From the NCBI GenBank assembly GCA_965222315.1, contig OZ244951.1:2232001-2296000 (forward strand): a DNA stretch of 64,000 nt, written 5' to 3'. The notes beneath the pieces are model-generated. The model saw only the letters and a list, made by a program, of their open reading frames with translations. It was not told the origin of the DNA and did no database searches. Position numbers and translations under genes: made by a program. Origin of the DNA: JACKII01 sp965222315 (lineage in GTDB: Bacteria; Pseudomonadota; Alphaproteobacteria; Bin95). Below are positions 41,686 to 51,007 of this stretch, in pieces (position 1 is the first letter of the stretch; each line of letters begins with the position of its first letter).

Positions 41686-43280
41686 GCGAAGCTCAAACCC
41701 ACGACCTCGATCCGATTACGCTAGAGATCTTCTCCAACGCGCTGCGCTCCATCACCGACGAGACCTTTATCGCGGTGATGAAAGCGTCCTACTCCACCAA
41801 CATCAAGGAGCGGCACGACCACTCCACCGCGATCATGGATGCCAAGGGCCGCCTGATCGCCCAGGCTGAGAACTCGCTGCCGATTCATGTGGCCAGCATG
41901 GAAGGGCTGATGAAGTCGCTGCTGAAGAAGTACGGCAACGACATCCGGGAGGGCGACCTCTATGTGGCGAACGACCCGCACACGGCGGGCGGTACGCATC
42001 TGCCGGACATCAACCTGGCGCAGCCGGTGTTCGCCGAGGGCCGGCTGATCGGCTTCGTCGCCAATATCGCCCACCATGCGGACGTGGGCGGCATGGCACC
42101 CGGCTCCATGAGCGGCGGCATGACGGAGATCTATCAGGAAGGACTCCGCATCCCCGTCATCCGCCTGTTCAAGCAGGGTGTGCTGGACGAAGAACTGTTC
42201 GACCTGATTCTGTTGAATGTACGCCTGCCGGTCGAACGGCGCGGCGACTATTACGCCCAGATCGCGGGCTGCCGTCTGGGCGCGCGGCGGCTGGGCGAGG
42301 TGATCGTGCGCTACGGCGCAGCCAAGGTTGAGCAGGGCTTCGAGCAGATCCGCGAGCGCTCGGCCGAGCGAATGCGGACAGCACTGGCGCGCATCCCGGA
42401 CGGTGTCTACCGGTTCGAGGACGCGATGGACGATGACGGTGTCGGCAACGAACACCTGACCATCGCCGTGACGGTGACGGTGCAGAACGGAGCGGCCTCG
42501 TTTGACTTCGCCGGCACCTGCCCGCAGACGCCAGGCAACGTGAACTGCACCCACAACGCCACGGTCGCGGCCGTGACCTACGCTATCAAGGCGCTGCTCG
42601 ACCCTAACGCGCCGAATACGCAATCGGTGATCGATTCGGTGGAGGTGAAGGCGCCGGAAGGCTGCCTGATCAACTGCACCTTCCCGTTTCCCGTAGCCGG
42701 ACGCGCGCATACCTGCCAGCGGATCATCGACGTGGTGTTCGGCGCACTCGCCGACGCTTTGCCGGAGCAGGTGACGGCGGCCCCCAATGGCGCGAACACC
42801 ATGGCGGTGTTCAGCGGCATTCACCCGGCCACGGGTGAGGGCTATGTCTACCTGGAGACGGTCGGCGGCGGCGGCGGCGCGCGCGCCGGCAAAGATGGCA
42901 AGGACGGCGTGCAGACCGGCATCACCAATACGTCGAACCCGCCCGTCGAAGCCATTGAACAGGAATACCCTTTGCTGGTTGAGGAATATGGCCTGGTGCC
43001 TGGCTCCGGCGGCGCAGGCCGGCACAAGGGCGGGCGAGGCATCCGCCGGGTGGTGCGGCCGGTCGGGCATACCTGTATCTTCAACGGGGTTGGCGAGCGC
43101 TTCCTGATGCAGCCCTGGGGTGTGTTCGGCGGCGAGCCCGGCGAGAGCGGCCGCTTTGCATTGCGCGAGGCGGACGGCAGCGAGACGCCTTTGCCGCCAA
43201 AAACCGGCAACCGGGTGCTGAAGCCCGAGCAGGCCGCCATTTTCGAATCGCCCGGCGCGGGTGGTTATGGGAAGGAATAA
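41682..43280 (+). CDS. hyuB: Hydantoinase/oxoprolinase subunit B
   Basis: A 532-residue subunit of the hydantoinase B family, forming the amide-cleaving part with HyuA. DPITLEIFSNALRSITDE, SIHVASMEGL-like and NDPHTAGGTHLPDINL regions at the N-terminal half, FDFAGTCPQTPGNVNC at about 270 and the C-terminal GGAGRHKGGRGIRRVV and AGGYGKE are family features. The start overlaps the hyuA stop by four bases. It is followed six bases later by a cyclic amidohydrolase of the dihydroorotase family. Confidence 0.92.
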   Translation: MSEAQTHDLDPITLEIFSNALRSITDETFIAVMKASYSTNIKERHDHSTAIMDAKGRLIAQAENSLPIHVASMEGLMKSLLKKYGNDIREGDLYVANDPHTAGGTHLPDINLAQPVFAEGRLIGFVANIAHHADVGGMAPGSMSGGMTEIYQEGLRIPVIRLFKQGVLDEELFDLILLNVRLPVERRGDYYAQIAGCRLGARRLGEVIVRYGAAKVEQGFEQIRERSAERMRTALARIPDGVYRFEDAMDDDGVGNEHLTIAVTVTVQNGAASFDFAGTCPQTPGNVNCTHNATVAAVTYAIKALLDPNAPNTQSVIDSVEVKAPEGCLINCTFPFPVAGRAHTCQRIIDVVFGALADALPEQVTAAPNGANTMAVFSGIHPATGEGYVYLETVGGGGGARAGKDGKDGVQTGITNTSNPPVEAIEQEYPLLVEEYGLVPGSGGAGRHKGGRGIRRVVRPVGHTCIFNGVGERFLMQPWGVFGGEPGESGRFALREADGSETPLPPKTGNRVLKPEQAAIFESPGAGGYGKE

Positions 43281-43286
43281 AGAGCA

Positions 43287-44624
43287 ATGACCTACGACCT
43301 CGTTATCCGGAACGGCATGGCTATGCTACCCGCAGGCTTGGTGCCCACCGACATTGGCGTTACGGGTGGCAAAATTACCGCCATCGGCTCCATACCGGCG
43401 GGGCAGGGCGGCGAGGAAATCGACGCCACCGGCCTGACCGTGCTGCCAGGCGTGATCGACACCCAGGTGCATTTCCGCGAGCCCGGCAGCACGCACAAGG
43501 AAGACCTCGCGACCGGCAGCCAAGCCGCGGTCATGGGCGGGATCACCGGCGTGTTCGAAATGCCGAACACCAACCCCTCCACCAGTACGCCTGAGGCGTT
43601 GCAGGACAAGCTCGACCGCGCCAAGGGCCGGATGTGGTGCGAACACGCCTTTTACGTGGGCGCGACGCCGGACAATATCCGCGATCTGCCCGAGTTGGAG
43701 CGGCTGCCGGGCACCTGCGGCGTGAAGATGTTCATGGGCTCGTCCACCGGCTCCCTGCTGGTAGAGGAGCCGGGCGCGATCGAGGCCGTGATGGCGAACG
43801 GACACCGGCGCGTCGCCGTCCATGCCGAGGACGAAGCGCGCCTGCGCGAGCGGTTCCACATTGCGCAGGAGGCGAAAGACCCGCGCGTTCACCCGGACTG
43901 GCGAGACCCGGTCACTGCCTTGAATGCAACCCGGATGATTGTCGATCTGGCGTACAAGACCGGCCGCCGGGTTCACGTGCTGCACATCTCCACCGGCGAC
44001 GAGATGGATTTCCTCCAGCATCACAAGGACATCGCCACAGTCGAAATCACGCCGAACCACATCACGCTCGAAGCGCCGGACTGCTACGAGCGGCTGGGTG
44101 CCCGCGCGCAGATGAACCCGCCGGTGCGGGATGGCGCACATCGCCGCCGGATCTGGGCCGCGGTGGCCGATGGCACCGTGGACATTCTGGGCTCGGATCA
44201 CGCCCCTCACACGGCGGAGGAGAAGGCGAAGGTCTACCCGGAAACCCACGGCGGCATGCCGGGCGTGCAGACGACCCTGCCACTAATGCTGACCCATGTG
44301 AACGAGGGCCGGCTTACGCTGCAGCGGCTTGTCGATCTGATGGCGCACGGCCCCAACCGCGTCTGGAGTATTGCCGGGAAGGGTCGTATTGCAATGGGTT
44401 ACGATGCAGACCTCACGTTGGTTGACATGAATGCCGAGCGCACCATTGAGAAAAGCTGGCTTGCGAGCAGGGCAGGGTGGTCGCCCTACGAAGGCGTCGC
44501 CTGCAAGGGTTGGCCCATGGCGACGATCATCCGCGGGCGGCCAGTGATGCGTGACGCGGAACTCATCGGCGCGCCGGACGGGCAGCCGTTCCGCTTCCAT
44601 GAGACGATGCTGCCGGCCGGCTGA
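43287..44624 (+). CDS. Dihydroorotase/hydantoinase-like cyclic amidohydrolase
   Basis: A 445-residue amidohydrolase-superfamily enzyme with a TIM barrel and a binuclear zinc site. The DTQVHFREPGSTHKED segment carries the HxH metal motif (with Gln between in place of the usual residue order: QVHFR), VLHISTGDEM and ITPNHI the further His ligands, and GSDHAPHT the catalytic Asp. It fits the allantoinase/dihydroorotase/dihydropyrimidinase group, and DHAPHT is most like dihydroorotase. Its place six bases after hyuB suggests that it hydrolyses a related cyclic amide in the same pathway. The actual substrate is unknown. Confidence 0.87.
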   Translation: MTYDLVIRNGMAMLPAGLVPTDIGVTGGKITAIGSIPAGQGGEEIDATGLTVLPGVIDTQVHFREPGSTHKEDLATGSQAAVMGGITGVFEMPNTNPSTSTPEALQDKLDRAKGRMWCEHAFYVGATPDNIRDLPELERLPGTCGVKMFMGSSTGSLLVEEPGAIEAVMANGHRRVAVHAEDEARLRERFHIAQEAKDPRVHPDWRDPVTALNATRMIVDLAYKTGRRVHVLHISTGDEMDFLQHHKDIATVEITPNHITLEAPDCYERLGARAQMNPPVRDGAHRRRIWAAVADGTVDILGSDHAPHTAEEKAKVYPETHGGMPGVQTTLPLMLTHVNEGRLTLQRLVDLMAHGPNRVWSIAGKGRIAMGYDADLTLVDMNAERTIEKSWLASRAGWSPYEGVACKGWPMATIIRGRPVMRDAELIGAPDGQPFRFHETMLPAG

Positions 44625-44697
44625 GGTTTCGTTTCCGCGCAGTAAGCGCTATATCCGGCTCTCTTCTGTTTGACCGCGCACGCGCGAAGGTGCCGCC

Positions 44698-46242
44698 ATG
44701 GCCACGCCATATTATATCACCACGCCGATCTACTACGTGAACGACGACCCGCATATCGGCCACGCCTACACAACGCTGGCCTGCGATGTGCTGGCCCGGT
44801 TCAAGCGGATGGACGGCTATGACGTGCATTTCCTGACCGGCACGGACGAGCACGGCCAGAAGGTGGAGAAGGCGGCGGCGGCGGCGGGCACCGATCCGCA
44901 GAGCTTCACCGACCGGGTGAGCCAGAATTTCCGTGATCTGGCCGACCGGATGAACTTCAGCCACGATGACTTCATTCGCACGACGGAGGACCGGCACAAG
45001 CGCGCCTGCCAGGCGATCTGGCAGAAGCTCATCGCTTCGGGCGACATCTATCTGGGGGCCTATGCCGGTTGGTATGCCGTGCGGGACGAGGCCTACTACA
45101 CCGAAACCGAGCTGACCGAAGGCCCGAACGGGGAGAAACTCGCGCCCACAGGTGCGCCGGTCGAATGGGTTGAGGAGCCGAGTTACTTTTTCCGGCTGTC
45201 CGCTTGGGGCGAGCGGTTGCTGAAGCTCTACGAAGACAACCCGGATTTTATCGGCCCGTCCAGCCGCCGGAACGAGGTGATGAGCTTTGTGAAGGGCGGC
45301 TTGCAAGACCTCTCGGTCAGCCGAACCTCGTTCCAATGGGGCGTGCCGGTGCCGGGTGATGATGCGCACATCATGTATGTGTGGCTGGACGCGCTGACCA
45401 ACTACATCACGGCGGTTGGCTATCCGGACGAGAAATCAGAGGCTTTTACAAAGTTTTGGCCTGCCGATATTCATATGGTGGGCAAGGATATCCTGCGCTT
45501 CCACGCGGTTTATTGGCCGGCCTTCCTGATGGCGGCGGGGATCGCGCCGCCGAAGCGGGTCTATGCCCATGGCTGGTGGACGAATGAGGGGCAAAAGATA
45601 TCCAAGAGCCTCGGCAATGTGATCAAGCCGGACGATCTGGTGGCGCAGTACGGCCTGGATCAGGTGCGGTATTTCCTGCTGCGCGAGGTGCCGTTTGGCA
45701 ATGACGGCGACTTTAGCCATGAGGCAATGATTGGCCGTATGAACTACGAACTAGCCAATGATTACGGGAACCTGGTGCAGCGTGTTCTCAGCATGATCAG
45801 CAAGAATTGTGGCGGCAAGGTGCCGGAACCCGGGCCGCTAACGGACGAGGACAAGGCTTTGCTCGCGCCGCTGCATGATCTTATACCGGTGATCCGTCCT
45901 TTGATGGACCGGCAGGCGTTCCATGAGGCGCTGGAGGCGATCTGGGTCAATGTGCGGGCGGCCAACGCCTATGTGGATCACCAGGCGCCCTGGGCCTTGC
46001 GCAAGACCGACCCGGCGCGGATGGCGACGGTGCTCTTCGTACTGGCAGAAGCGATCCGGCACATGGGGCTGGCGACTTCGCCTTTCATGCCAGAGGCATC
46101 AGGTAAAATTCTGGACTTGCTGAATATTACGGCGAACGCGCGGACCTTTTCTGCCATAGGGCCGAACCATGCGCTAACACCCGGCGCCGAGTTGCCGAAG
46201 CCCCAGGGGGTGTTCCCGCGCTTTGTCGAGGAGGCGGCCTAA
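44698..46242 (+). CDS. metG: Methionyl-tRNA synthetase
   Basis: A 514-residue class I synthetase that charges tRNA-Met. DDPHIGHAY (HIGH motif near residue 22) and GQKISKSLGN (KMSKS-type KISKS) are the ATP-binding motifs. There is no C-terminal dimerising extension, and the zinc-binding knuckle typical of the longer type is reduced, matching the MetG2 form of alphaproteobacteria. It lies just upstream of tatD with three bases between them. In many alphaproteobacteria holB precedes metG; here the hydantoinase operon does instead. Confidence 0.95.
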   Translation: MATPYYITTPIYYVNDDPHIGHAYTTLACDVLARFKRMDGYDVHFLTGTDEHGQKVEKAAAAAGTDPQSFTDRVSQNFRDLADRMNFSHDDFIRTTEDRHKRACQAIWQKLIASGDIYLGAYAGWYAVRDEAYYTETELTEGPNGEKLAPTGAPVEWVEEPSYFFRLSAWGERLLKLYEDNPDFIGPSSRRNEVMSFVKGGLQDLSVSRTSFQWGVPVPGDDAHIMYVWLDALTNYITAVGYPDEKSEAFTKFWPADIHMVGKDILRFHAVYWPAFLMAAGIAPPKRVYAHGWWTNEGQKISKSLGNVIKPDDLVAQYGLDQVRYFLLREVPFGNDGDFSHEAMIGRMNYELANDYGNLVQRVLSMISKNCGGKVPEPGPLTDEDKALLAPLHDLIPVIRPLMDRQAFHEALEAIWVNVRAANAYVDHQAPWALRKTDPARMATVLFVLAEAIRHMGLATSPFMPEASGKILDLLNITANARTFSAIGPNHALTPGAELPKPQGVFPRFVEEAA

Positions 46243-46245
46243 ACC

Positions 46246-47031
46246 ATGATTGTCGACAGCCATTGCCACCTGGACTTCCCGGAACTTTACGCTGACCTCG
46301 AAGCGGTCGTCGCGCGGGCGAAGAATGCGGGTGTCGGCTGCATGCTGACCATCTGCACCAGCGTCGCTTCGATTCCGAAAGTGCTGGAAATTGCGGAGAA
46401 ATACCCGGAGGTCTACGCCGCCATTGGCATTCATCCGCACCGGGTCGCGGAACATGGGGTTTTGCCGGTTGAGGAGATCGTCAGTTGGACCGAGCACCCG
46501 AAGGTGATCGGCATAGGCGAGACCGGACTGGACTACCACTACGACAAGAGCCCGCGCGAAATGCAGCGGGAAAGCTTCATCAATCATATCAAGGCGGCGC
46601 GCCTGACCGGGCTGCCGTTCATCACGCACACGCGCAACGCCGATGCCGACACGGCGGCGATCCTGGATGAGTTTTGCGCGGACGGGCAGGCGGCGGGGCT
46701 GTTACACTGCTTCAGCTCGGGCCGGGCCTTGGCGGAGCGGGCGGTTGCGCATGGGCTCTATGTGTCCTTTTCCGGCATCCTGACGTTCCGGAATTCGCAG
46801 GATATACGGGACACGGCGAAGATCGTGCCGGAGGACCGGCTGCTGGTGGAAACCGATGCGCCATTTCTGGCGCCGGTGCCGAAGCGAGGCAAGACCAACG
46901 AGCCGGCGTTCACGGCCTATACTGCCGGCGTGTTGGCGGAGACGCGGGGCGTAGATACTGCGGCGATGCATGAGGTAACGACGGCTAACTTCTTTCGATT
47001 GTTTGCTAAAGTGGATCAGAGTGCGTTGTAA
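46246..47031 (+). CDS. tatD: TatD family deoxyribonuclease
   Basis: A 261-residue metal-dependent hydrolase of the TatD/YcfH family, DNA or quality-control nucleases. The metal site begins with DSHCHLDF at the N-terminus, then GIGETGLDY, FITHTRNADADT, LHCFSSG and ETDAPFLAP near 200 with the final Asp. Length is normal. It starts three bases after metG on the same strand and is the last gene of that transcript; the expected third partner (a metallo-beta-lactamase fold protein) is not present. Confidence 0.93.
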   Translation: MIVDSHCHLDFPELYADLEAVVARAKNAGVGCMLTICTSVASIPKVLEIAEKYPEVYAAIGIHPHRVAEHGVLPVEEIVSWTEHPKVIGIGETGLDYHYDKSPREMQRESFINHIKAARLTGLPFITHTRNADADTAAILDEFCADGQAAGLLHCFSSGRALAERAVAHGLYVSFSGILTFRNSQDIRDTAKIVPEDRLLVETDAPFLAPVPKRGKTNEPAFTAYTAGVLAETRGVDTAAMHEVTTANFFRLFAKVDQSAL

Positions 47032-47140
47032 AGGATCTAGGTTAAGGGACATCAGCTGCTTCGCAGTATTTCTCATAATATATCTTGTGCGTTTTAATGA
47101 TAATCGAGAATGGGTGTCCTAGACCAGCCGTTGGGATTGC

Positions 47141-47166
47141 TCCGGCGGTAATGCCGGAATCTTTTT
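47141..47166 (+). terminator. Probable intrinsic terminator after metG-tatD
   Basis: TCCGGC (47141-47146) pairs with GCCGGA (47153-47158) around GGTAAT, followed by ATCTTTTT. It lies 110 bases after tatD; the gap of 183 bases to the convergent thrC end holds no gene I can support. Confidence 0.6.
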
Positions 47167-47214
47167 CGGAGCTAAACTCTTATGACGGTCCCGGCTCTCA
47201 TTTTTCCTTAATGG

Positions 47215-48606
47215 TTATCGGCGACGTTCTCGGACCAGAGTCTGAAGAGCCTCCGGGTCGTTTGACAATTCCGTCAGAAGCTCGTCGCGCTCAAAGAGAT
47301 CGGCCATTGCGGGCGGTAGCGGCGGGCGTTGGCCGGTGGCTTGCTCCACCGCATCCGGGAATTTTGCCGGATGCGCCGTAGCGCCGACGACCAGCGGACG
47401 GTCACGGACGGGCGCGCAAGCCTCAGCCGCTAGCACGCCGACGGCGGTGTGCGGGTCCAGCGTGTAGCCCGCGCGTTGGTGCCAATTCTTGATTCCGGCG
47501 AGCGTATCGGCATCGTCAAAACTTGCGGCGGAAAACATCGCCTTGGCCGCGGCGTGGCGGTTTTCGCCAAGGCTCATACGGCCTTCCTTGCGGAGTTGCT
47601 GCATGGCCTCTGCCGTCGCCTGACCGTTGCGGTCGAACAGGTCGAACAGCAGCCGCTCCGCGTTGGAGGAAAACTGGATGTCCATGCTGGGCGACAGGCT
47701 CGGCTCGACCCCTTTCAGGCTCATGTCGTCGTCGCGGAAAAAGCGGGTGAGGATGTCGTTCTTATTGGAGCCTACGATCAGCCGTTCGATGGGAAAACCC
47801 ATCAGTTTTGCGCCGTAAGCCGCGAAAATATTGCCGAAATTTCCGGTCGGCACGCACACGTCGATCGAACGCTCCGGCGCGCCCAATTGCAGGGCGGCAA
47901 AGGCATAGTACGCCGTTTGGGCCATCACGCGTGCCCAGTTGATGGAATTGACGGCGGAGAGATTGACCTCGTTCCGGAATGCCTCGTCGGCGAACAGGGC
48001 CTTCACCAGATCCTGACAGTCGTCGAACGTGCCCTCAACAGCAATGCAGTGGACGTTGGCAGACTGAACGGTGGTCATCTGGCGTTGCTGGACGGGAGAC
48101 ACCCTGCCCTTCGGAAACAGAATAAAGATGTCGATGGCGTCACGGTCGCGGCAGGCCTCGATGGCGGCGGACCCGGTGTCGCCGGAGGTCGCGCCGACAA
48201 TCGTTATGCGCTCGCCGCGCTGGGCCAGAATATGGTCGAACAGGCGGCCAAGTAGTTGCAGAGCGACGTCCTTGAACGCCAGGGTGGGCCCGTGAAACAG
48301 TTCCTGCAGCCAAAGGTTACTGTCCAGTTGCACCAACGGCGTGACCGCCGGATGGCGGAAGGTGGCATAGGAGTCGCGCACCATGGCGGCAAAGTGGTCC
48401 TCCCGGATCTCTCCGCCGAGGAACGGCAACATCAGGCGGGTCGCAACATCGCTATAGGAAAGATTGCGCCATTCCTGCATCTGCGTCGCGGAAACCTGCG
48501 GCCAGCTTTCCGGCACGTAAAGGCCGCCGTCAGTGGCGAGGCCCGCCAGTGTGACGTCGGCGAAACCGAGGGCCGGCGCCTGGCCGCGGGTGGAGATGTA
48601 GCGCAT
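47215..48606 (-). CDS. thrC: Threonine synthase
   Basis: A 463-residue PLP enzyme that converts O-phosphohomoserine to threonine. The start at 48606 gives MRYISTRGQAPALGFADV; a longer frame adds 12 poorly placed codons. HGPTLAFKDVALQLLG contains the PLP-binding Lys, VGATSGDTGSAAIEA the phosphate-binding loop, and NFGNIFAAY the substrate part. This is the long bacterial type. In many alphaproteobacteria thrC lies next to SURF1; here five or more catabolic genes separate them. The 195 bases upstream show nothing recognised. Confidence 0.95.
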   Translation of the reverse strand: MRYISTRGQAPALGFADVTLAGLATDGGLYVPESWPQVSATQMQEWRNLSYSDVATRLMLPFLGGEIREDHFAAMVRDSYATFRHPAVTPLVQLDSNLWLQELFHGPTLAFKDVALQLLGRLFDHILAQRGERITIVGATSGDTGSAAIEACRDRDAIDIFILFPKGRVSPVQQRQMTTVQSANVHCIAVEGTFDDCQDLVKALFADEAFRNEVNLSAVNSINWARVMAQTAYYAFAALQLGAPERSIDVCVPTGNFGNIFAAYGAKLMGFPIERLIVGSNKNDILTRFFRDDDMSLKGVEPSLSPSMDIQFSSNAERLLFDLFDRNGQATAEAMQQLRKEGRMSLGENRHAAAKAMFSAASFDDADTLAGIKNWHQRAGYTLDPHTAVGVLAAEACAPVRDRPLVVGATAHPAKFPDAVEQATGQRPPLPPAMADLFERDELLTELSNDPEALQTLVRERRR

Positions 48607-48801
48607 GGTTGCTGCTTTCTGTTCGCCGTGCCTGCGCCTCACCGGCGCCGTTGCCCTTGGTTACGCCTAGCGCACCTTGCAATGACGCCGGTGAGTGTGC
48701 CGGCGGCGTGTTCGAATTCGTTTCGCTCGGCGATATGCCTCGAGCGGGCGCATGTGCCAAGCGGGCTTGCGGTCGCGTGTGGCGGGATGCGTGCCCCTGC
48801 C

Positions 48802-49680
48802 CTAGCGTTTGGACGCGATCAGGCGGTCGATGGCCTGGAAAAGCTGGCTCTCCGGCTCGCCGAAAGCGCTGCCCATGGAGAAATGGTGCCGGCCCGGTTC
48901 CGCCACCAACCGGACGTCATGCCCCCGCGTCCGGCACAAATCGGCATAGGCGAGCGCTTGCCGCCGGTATTCGGTGGTCTCCTCCGCGCCGACGGCGATC
49001 AGCAATGGCGTCTCCGGTCGCACGGGCGGGTTAAGCAGAGGGCTGGCACGGGCGACGAGGGCTTCGCCCAGGTTCATGTCGAGATACCGGTCGTGCCAAC
49101 GGTGCGGCTCCATGTTGTAGACGCCGCTGGAGAGCACCGCGCCGGCGAGGAGCGCCGCTGTCGCCGGATCGGCGAGCGCCATCCCGGAGAGTTGCGCCCC
49201 GGCCGACATGCCGGCAATGACGATGCGGTTCGGGTCGCCGCCAAAGCTGGCTGCATTCCCGGCGGTCCAGGCCACTGCCTCCCGGATTTCCGCGATCATC
49301 CGGTCCATGGGCACGTTCGGCAGCAGGCCATAGCCTGCCAGCACGCACGTGACACCGCGTTGCCGCCAGGGCTCGGCGATGAAGGCGTAGACGGACTTGT
49401 CGAGATAGCGCCACGCGCCGCCGTGGATGTAGAGCAGCACCGGCGCGCCCGGCTTCTCTGCCGGGTAGATGTCGAGTTGCTGGCGCGGGCCGCTGCCGTA
49501 GGGCACGTCGCGAGGGCCGGGCAAGGCGGCGCGGACCTTTTCGCTGAGCGTGCGCTTAGCATCGGAGTATTTTCCACCGTCCGGCACGGCGACGCGCATG
49601 TCATATTGCTGCGACACCTGCCGCCGGGTCAGGCCGCCCCAGACCACTTCGTCCAGCGGGTCACTCGAAGCCACGGCCAT
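48802..49680 (-). CDS. Alpha/beta hydrolase fold esterase (HSL/kynurenine formamidase-like)
   Basis: A 292-residue hydrolase with the oxyanion motif HGGAW (near residue 90) and nucleophile GMSAGA (near 160), the pattern of carboxylesterase/HSL and kynurenine-formamidase-like enzymes. A C-terminal GRHHFSMG holds the catalytic His. It is the last gene of a tight five-gene minus-strand block and starts nine bases after the SDR gene, suggesting hydrolysis of an ester or amide produced in the same route. Confidence 0.85.
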   Translation of the reverse strand: MAVASSDPLDEVVWGGLTRRQVSQQYDMRVAVPDGGKYSDAKRTLSEKVRAALPGPRDVPYGSGPRQQLDIYPAEKPGAPVLLYIHGGAWRYLDKSVYAFIAEPWRQRGVTCVLAGYGLLPNVPMDRMIAEIREAVAWTAGNAASFGGDPNRIVIAGMSAGAQLSGMALADPATAALLAGAVLSSGVYNMEPHRWHDRYLDMNLGEALVARASPLLNPPVRPETPLLIAVGAEETTEYRRQALAYADLCRTRGHDVRLVAEPGRHHFSMGSAFGEPESQLFQAIDRLIASKR

Positions 49681-49689
49681 GGCGCGGCC

Positions 49690-50460
49690 TCAGGTGCGGA
49701 CGGCGGTCATGCCGCCGTCGACAGGAATGATCGCGCCAGTCATCCAGCTAGACTCGTCAGACGCCAGGAACAGCGCCAGATTGACAACATCGTCAGCGGT
49801 GCCCAGGCGCTTGATCGGGAAGCGGCCGGTCAGCAGTTCCATCCGCTCCGCGTCACGCTGGATGCCGTGTGCCATTAACACATCGAGTGTGCTGGGGCAG
49901 ATCGCGTTGACGCGCACATTCTGGTCGGCATAGGCGCGGGTCAGCGAAATCACGCCGCCCTTGCTGGCGGAATAGGCCGCGCCCGACACCTTGCCGCCGA
50001 CGATGCCAGCGCTGGAGGCAATGTTGACGACCGAACCGCCGCCGGAGTCGATGATCGCAGGCACGCCGTATTTGCAGCAGAGGAAGGTGCCGGTCAGGTT
50101 GATCCGCAGCATCTTCTCCCAAACATCGAGTGCTAAGTCGGTGACGTGGGTATCGCGCTCTTCCGGCTTGCTGCCGCCGGTGTTGATGCCGGCATTGTTG
50201 TAGAGAATGTGCAGCCCGCCAAGGGCCGAGACCGCAGCCTGGATGCCGTCGCGTATGCTGGTGTCCGACGTCACGTCGATTCCGATGGCGACAGCCTCGC
50301 CGCCGGCCTCGCGAATGGCAGTGGCGACGTCTTTGGCGGCGTCAGGGTCTATGTCGGTAACGGCGACCCTGGCCCCTTCCCTGGCGAATCGTGCTACTGC
50401 CGCCCTACCCTGATCGCCGGTGGCTCCAGTGATAAGAGCGACCTTGCCGGCGAGGCGCAT
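49690..50460 (-). CDS. Short-chain dehydrogenase/reductase
   Basis: A 256-residue Rossmann-fold oxidoreductase. The cofactor loop is TGATGDQGRAAVARF (a variant of TGxxxGxG), followed by NNAGINTGG and the active-site AAYSASKGG with Tyr and Lys. SSWMTGAIIPVDGGM is the usual C-terminus. An Asp after the second strand (VTDIDPD) suggests NAD rather than NADP. Its start shares bases with the cupin stop (TGATG), so they are coupled. Confidence 0.88.
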   Translation of the reverse strand: MRLAGKVALITGATGDQGRAAVARFAREGARVAVTDIDPDAAKDVATAIREAGGEAVAIGIDVTSDTSIRDGIQAAVSALGGLHILYNNAGINTGGSKPEERDTHVTDLALDVWEKMLRINLTGTFLCCKYGVPAIIDSGGGSVVNIASSAGIVGGKVSGAAYSASKGGVISLTRAYADQNVRVNAICPSTLDVLMAHGIQRDAERMELLTGRFPIKRLGTADDVVNLALFLASDESSWMTGAIIPVDGGMTAVRT

Positions 50461-50900
50461 CAGGCCGTAGCGGTTTTCGGTTGTAGGTCAGCGTCGAGGA
50501 CCGGGTAGCCGTCCGCGCCGCTTTCCTGGTCCTTGTATTTCACGATCCGGTCAGGATTGTGGTGAATGCCGAGCAGCCGCATGGTCTTGTCGCCGACCAC
50601 GCTGAAGCTGTGGGGAATGTTGGGCGGCAGCGCGATGCAATCGCCAGCGCTCAGGCGGACCTTGTTGTCCTCGCCGCCTTCGAGCCAGGCGTCGGCCTCG
50701 CCTTCCAGGATGTGCAGAACTTCGAGGTAGGGGTGGGAGTGCATCGGTGCGACGTAACCGGGTTCCGATGTTTGGATGCCGGTGCGGATGGGCGTGTCGC
50801 CGTCGGCAAGCAGCGGATGGTAGTGGGCGTTCGCGCCGAATTCGACACGATGGGATTCGTTGAGTTTCTTGATTTTGGGGGCTTTGAGGTCGGCGGTCAT
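50460..50900 (-). CDS. Cupin domain protein
   Basis: A 146-residue single cupin beta-barrel. The first metal motif is PMHSHPYLEVLHILEGEAD at about residues 50-70, with two His and Glu, and the second is IPHSFSVVGDKT near 95-106. Cupins bind Fe, Mn or Zn and act as dioxygenases, isomerases or sensors; the function cannot be told here. It lies between the M32 carboxypeptidase (107-base gap) and the SDR gene. Confidence 0.85.
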   Translation of the reverse strand: MTADLKAPKIKKLNESHRVEFGANAHYHPLLADGDTPIRTGIQTSEPGYVAPMHSHPYLEVLHILEGEADAWLEGGEDNKVRLSAGDCIALPPNIPHSFSVVGDKTMRLLGIHHNPDRIVKYKDQESGADGYPVLDADLQPKTATA

Positions 50901-51007
50901 GGGAAGGTTCCTCCATAAAGACGCTACCTTGGCTGAAACAGCATAGCGTCTGGCGGCAGCCGGAACAAACGTTCTGATGGGCGCTTGCGCCGTTAACTGG
51001 GCAATTT

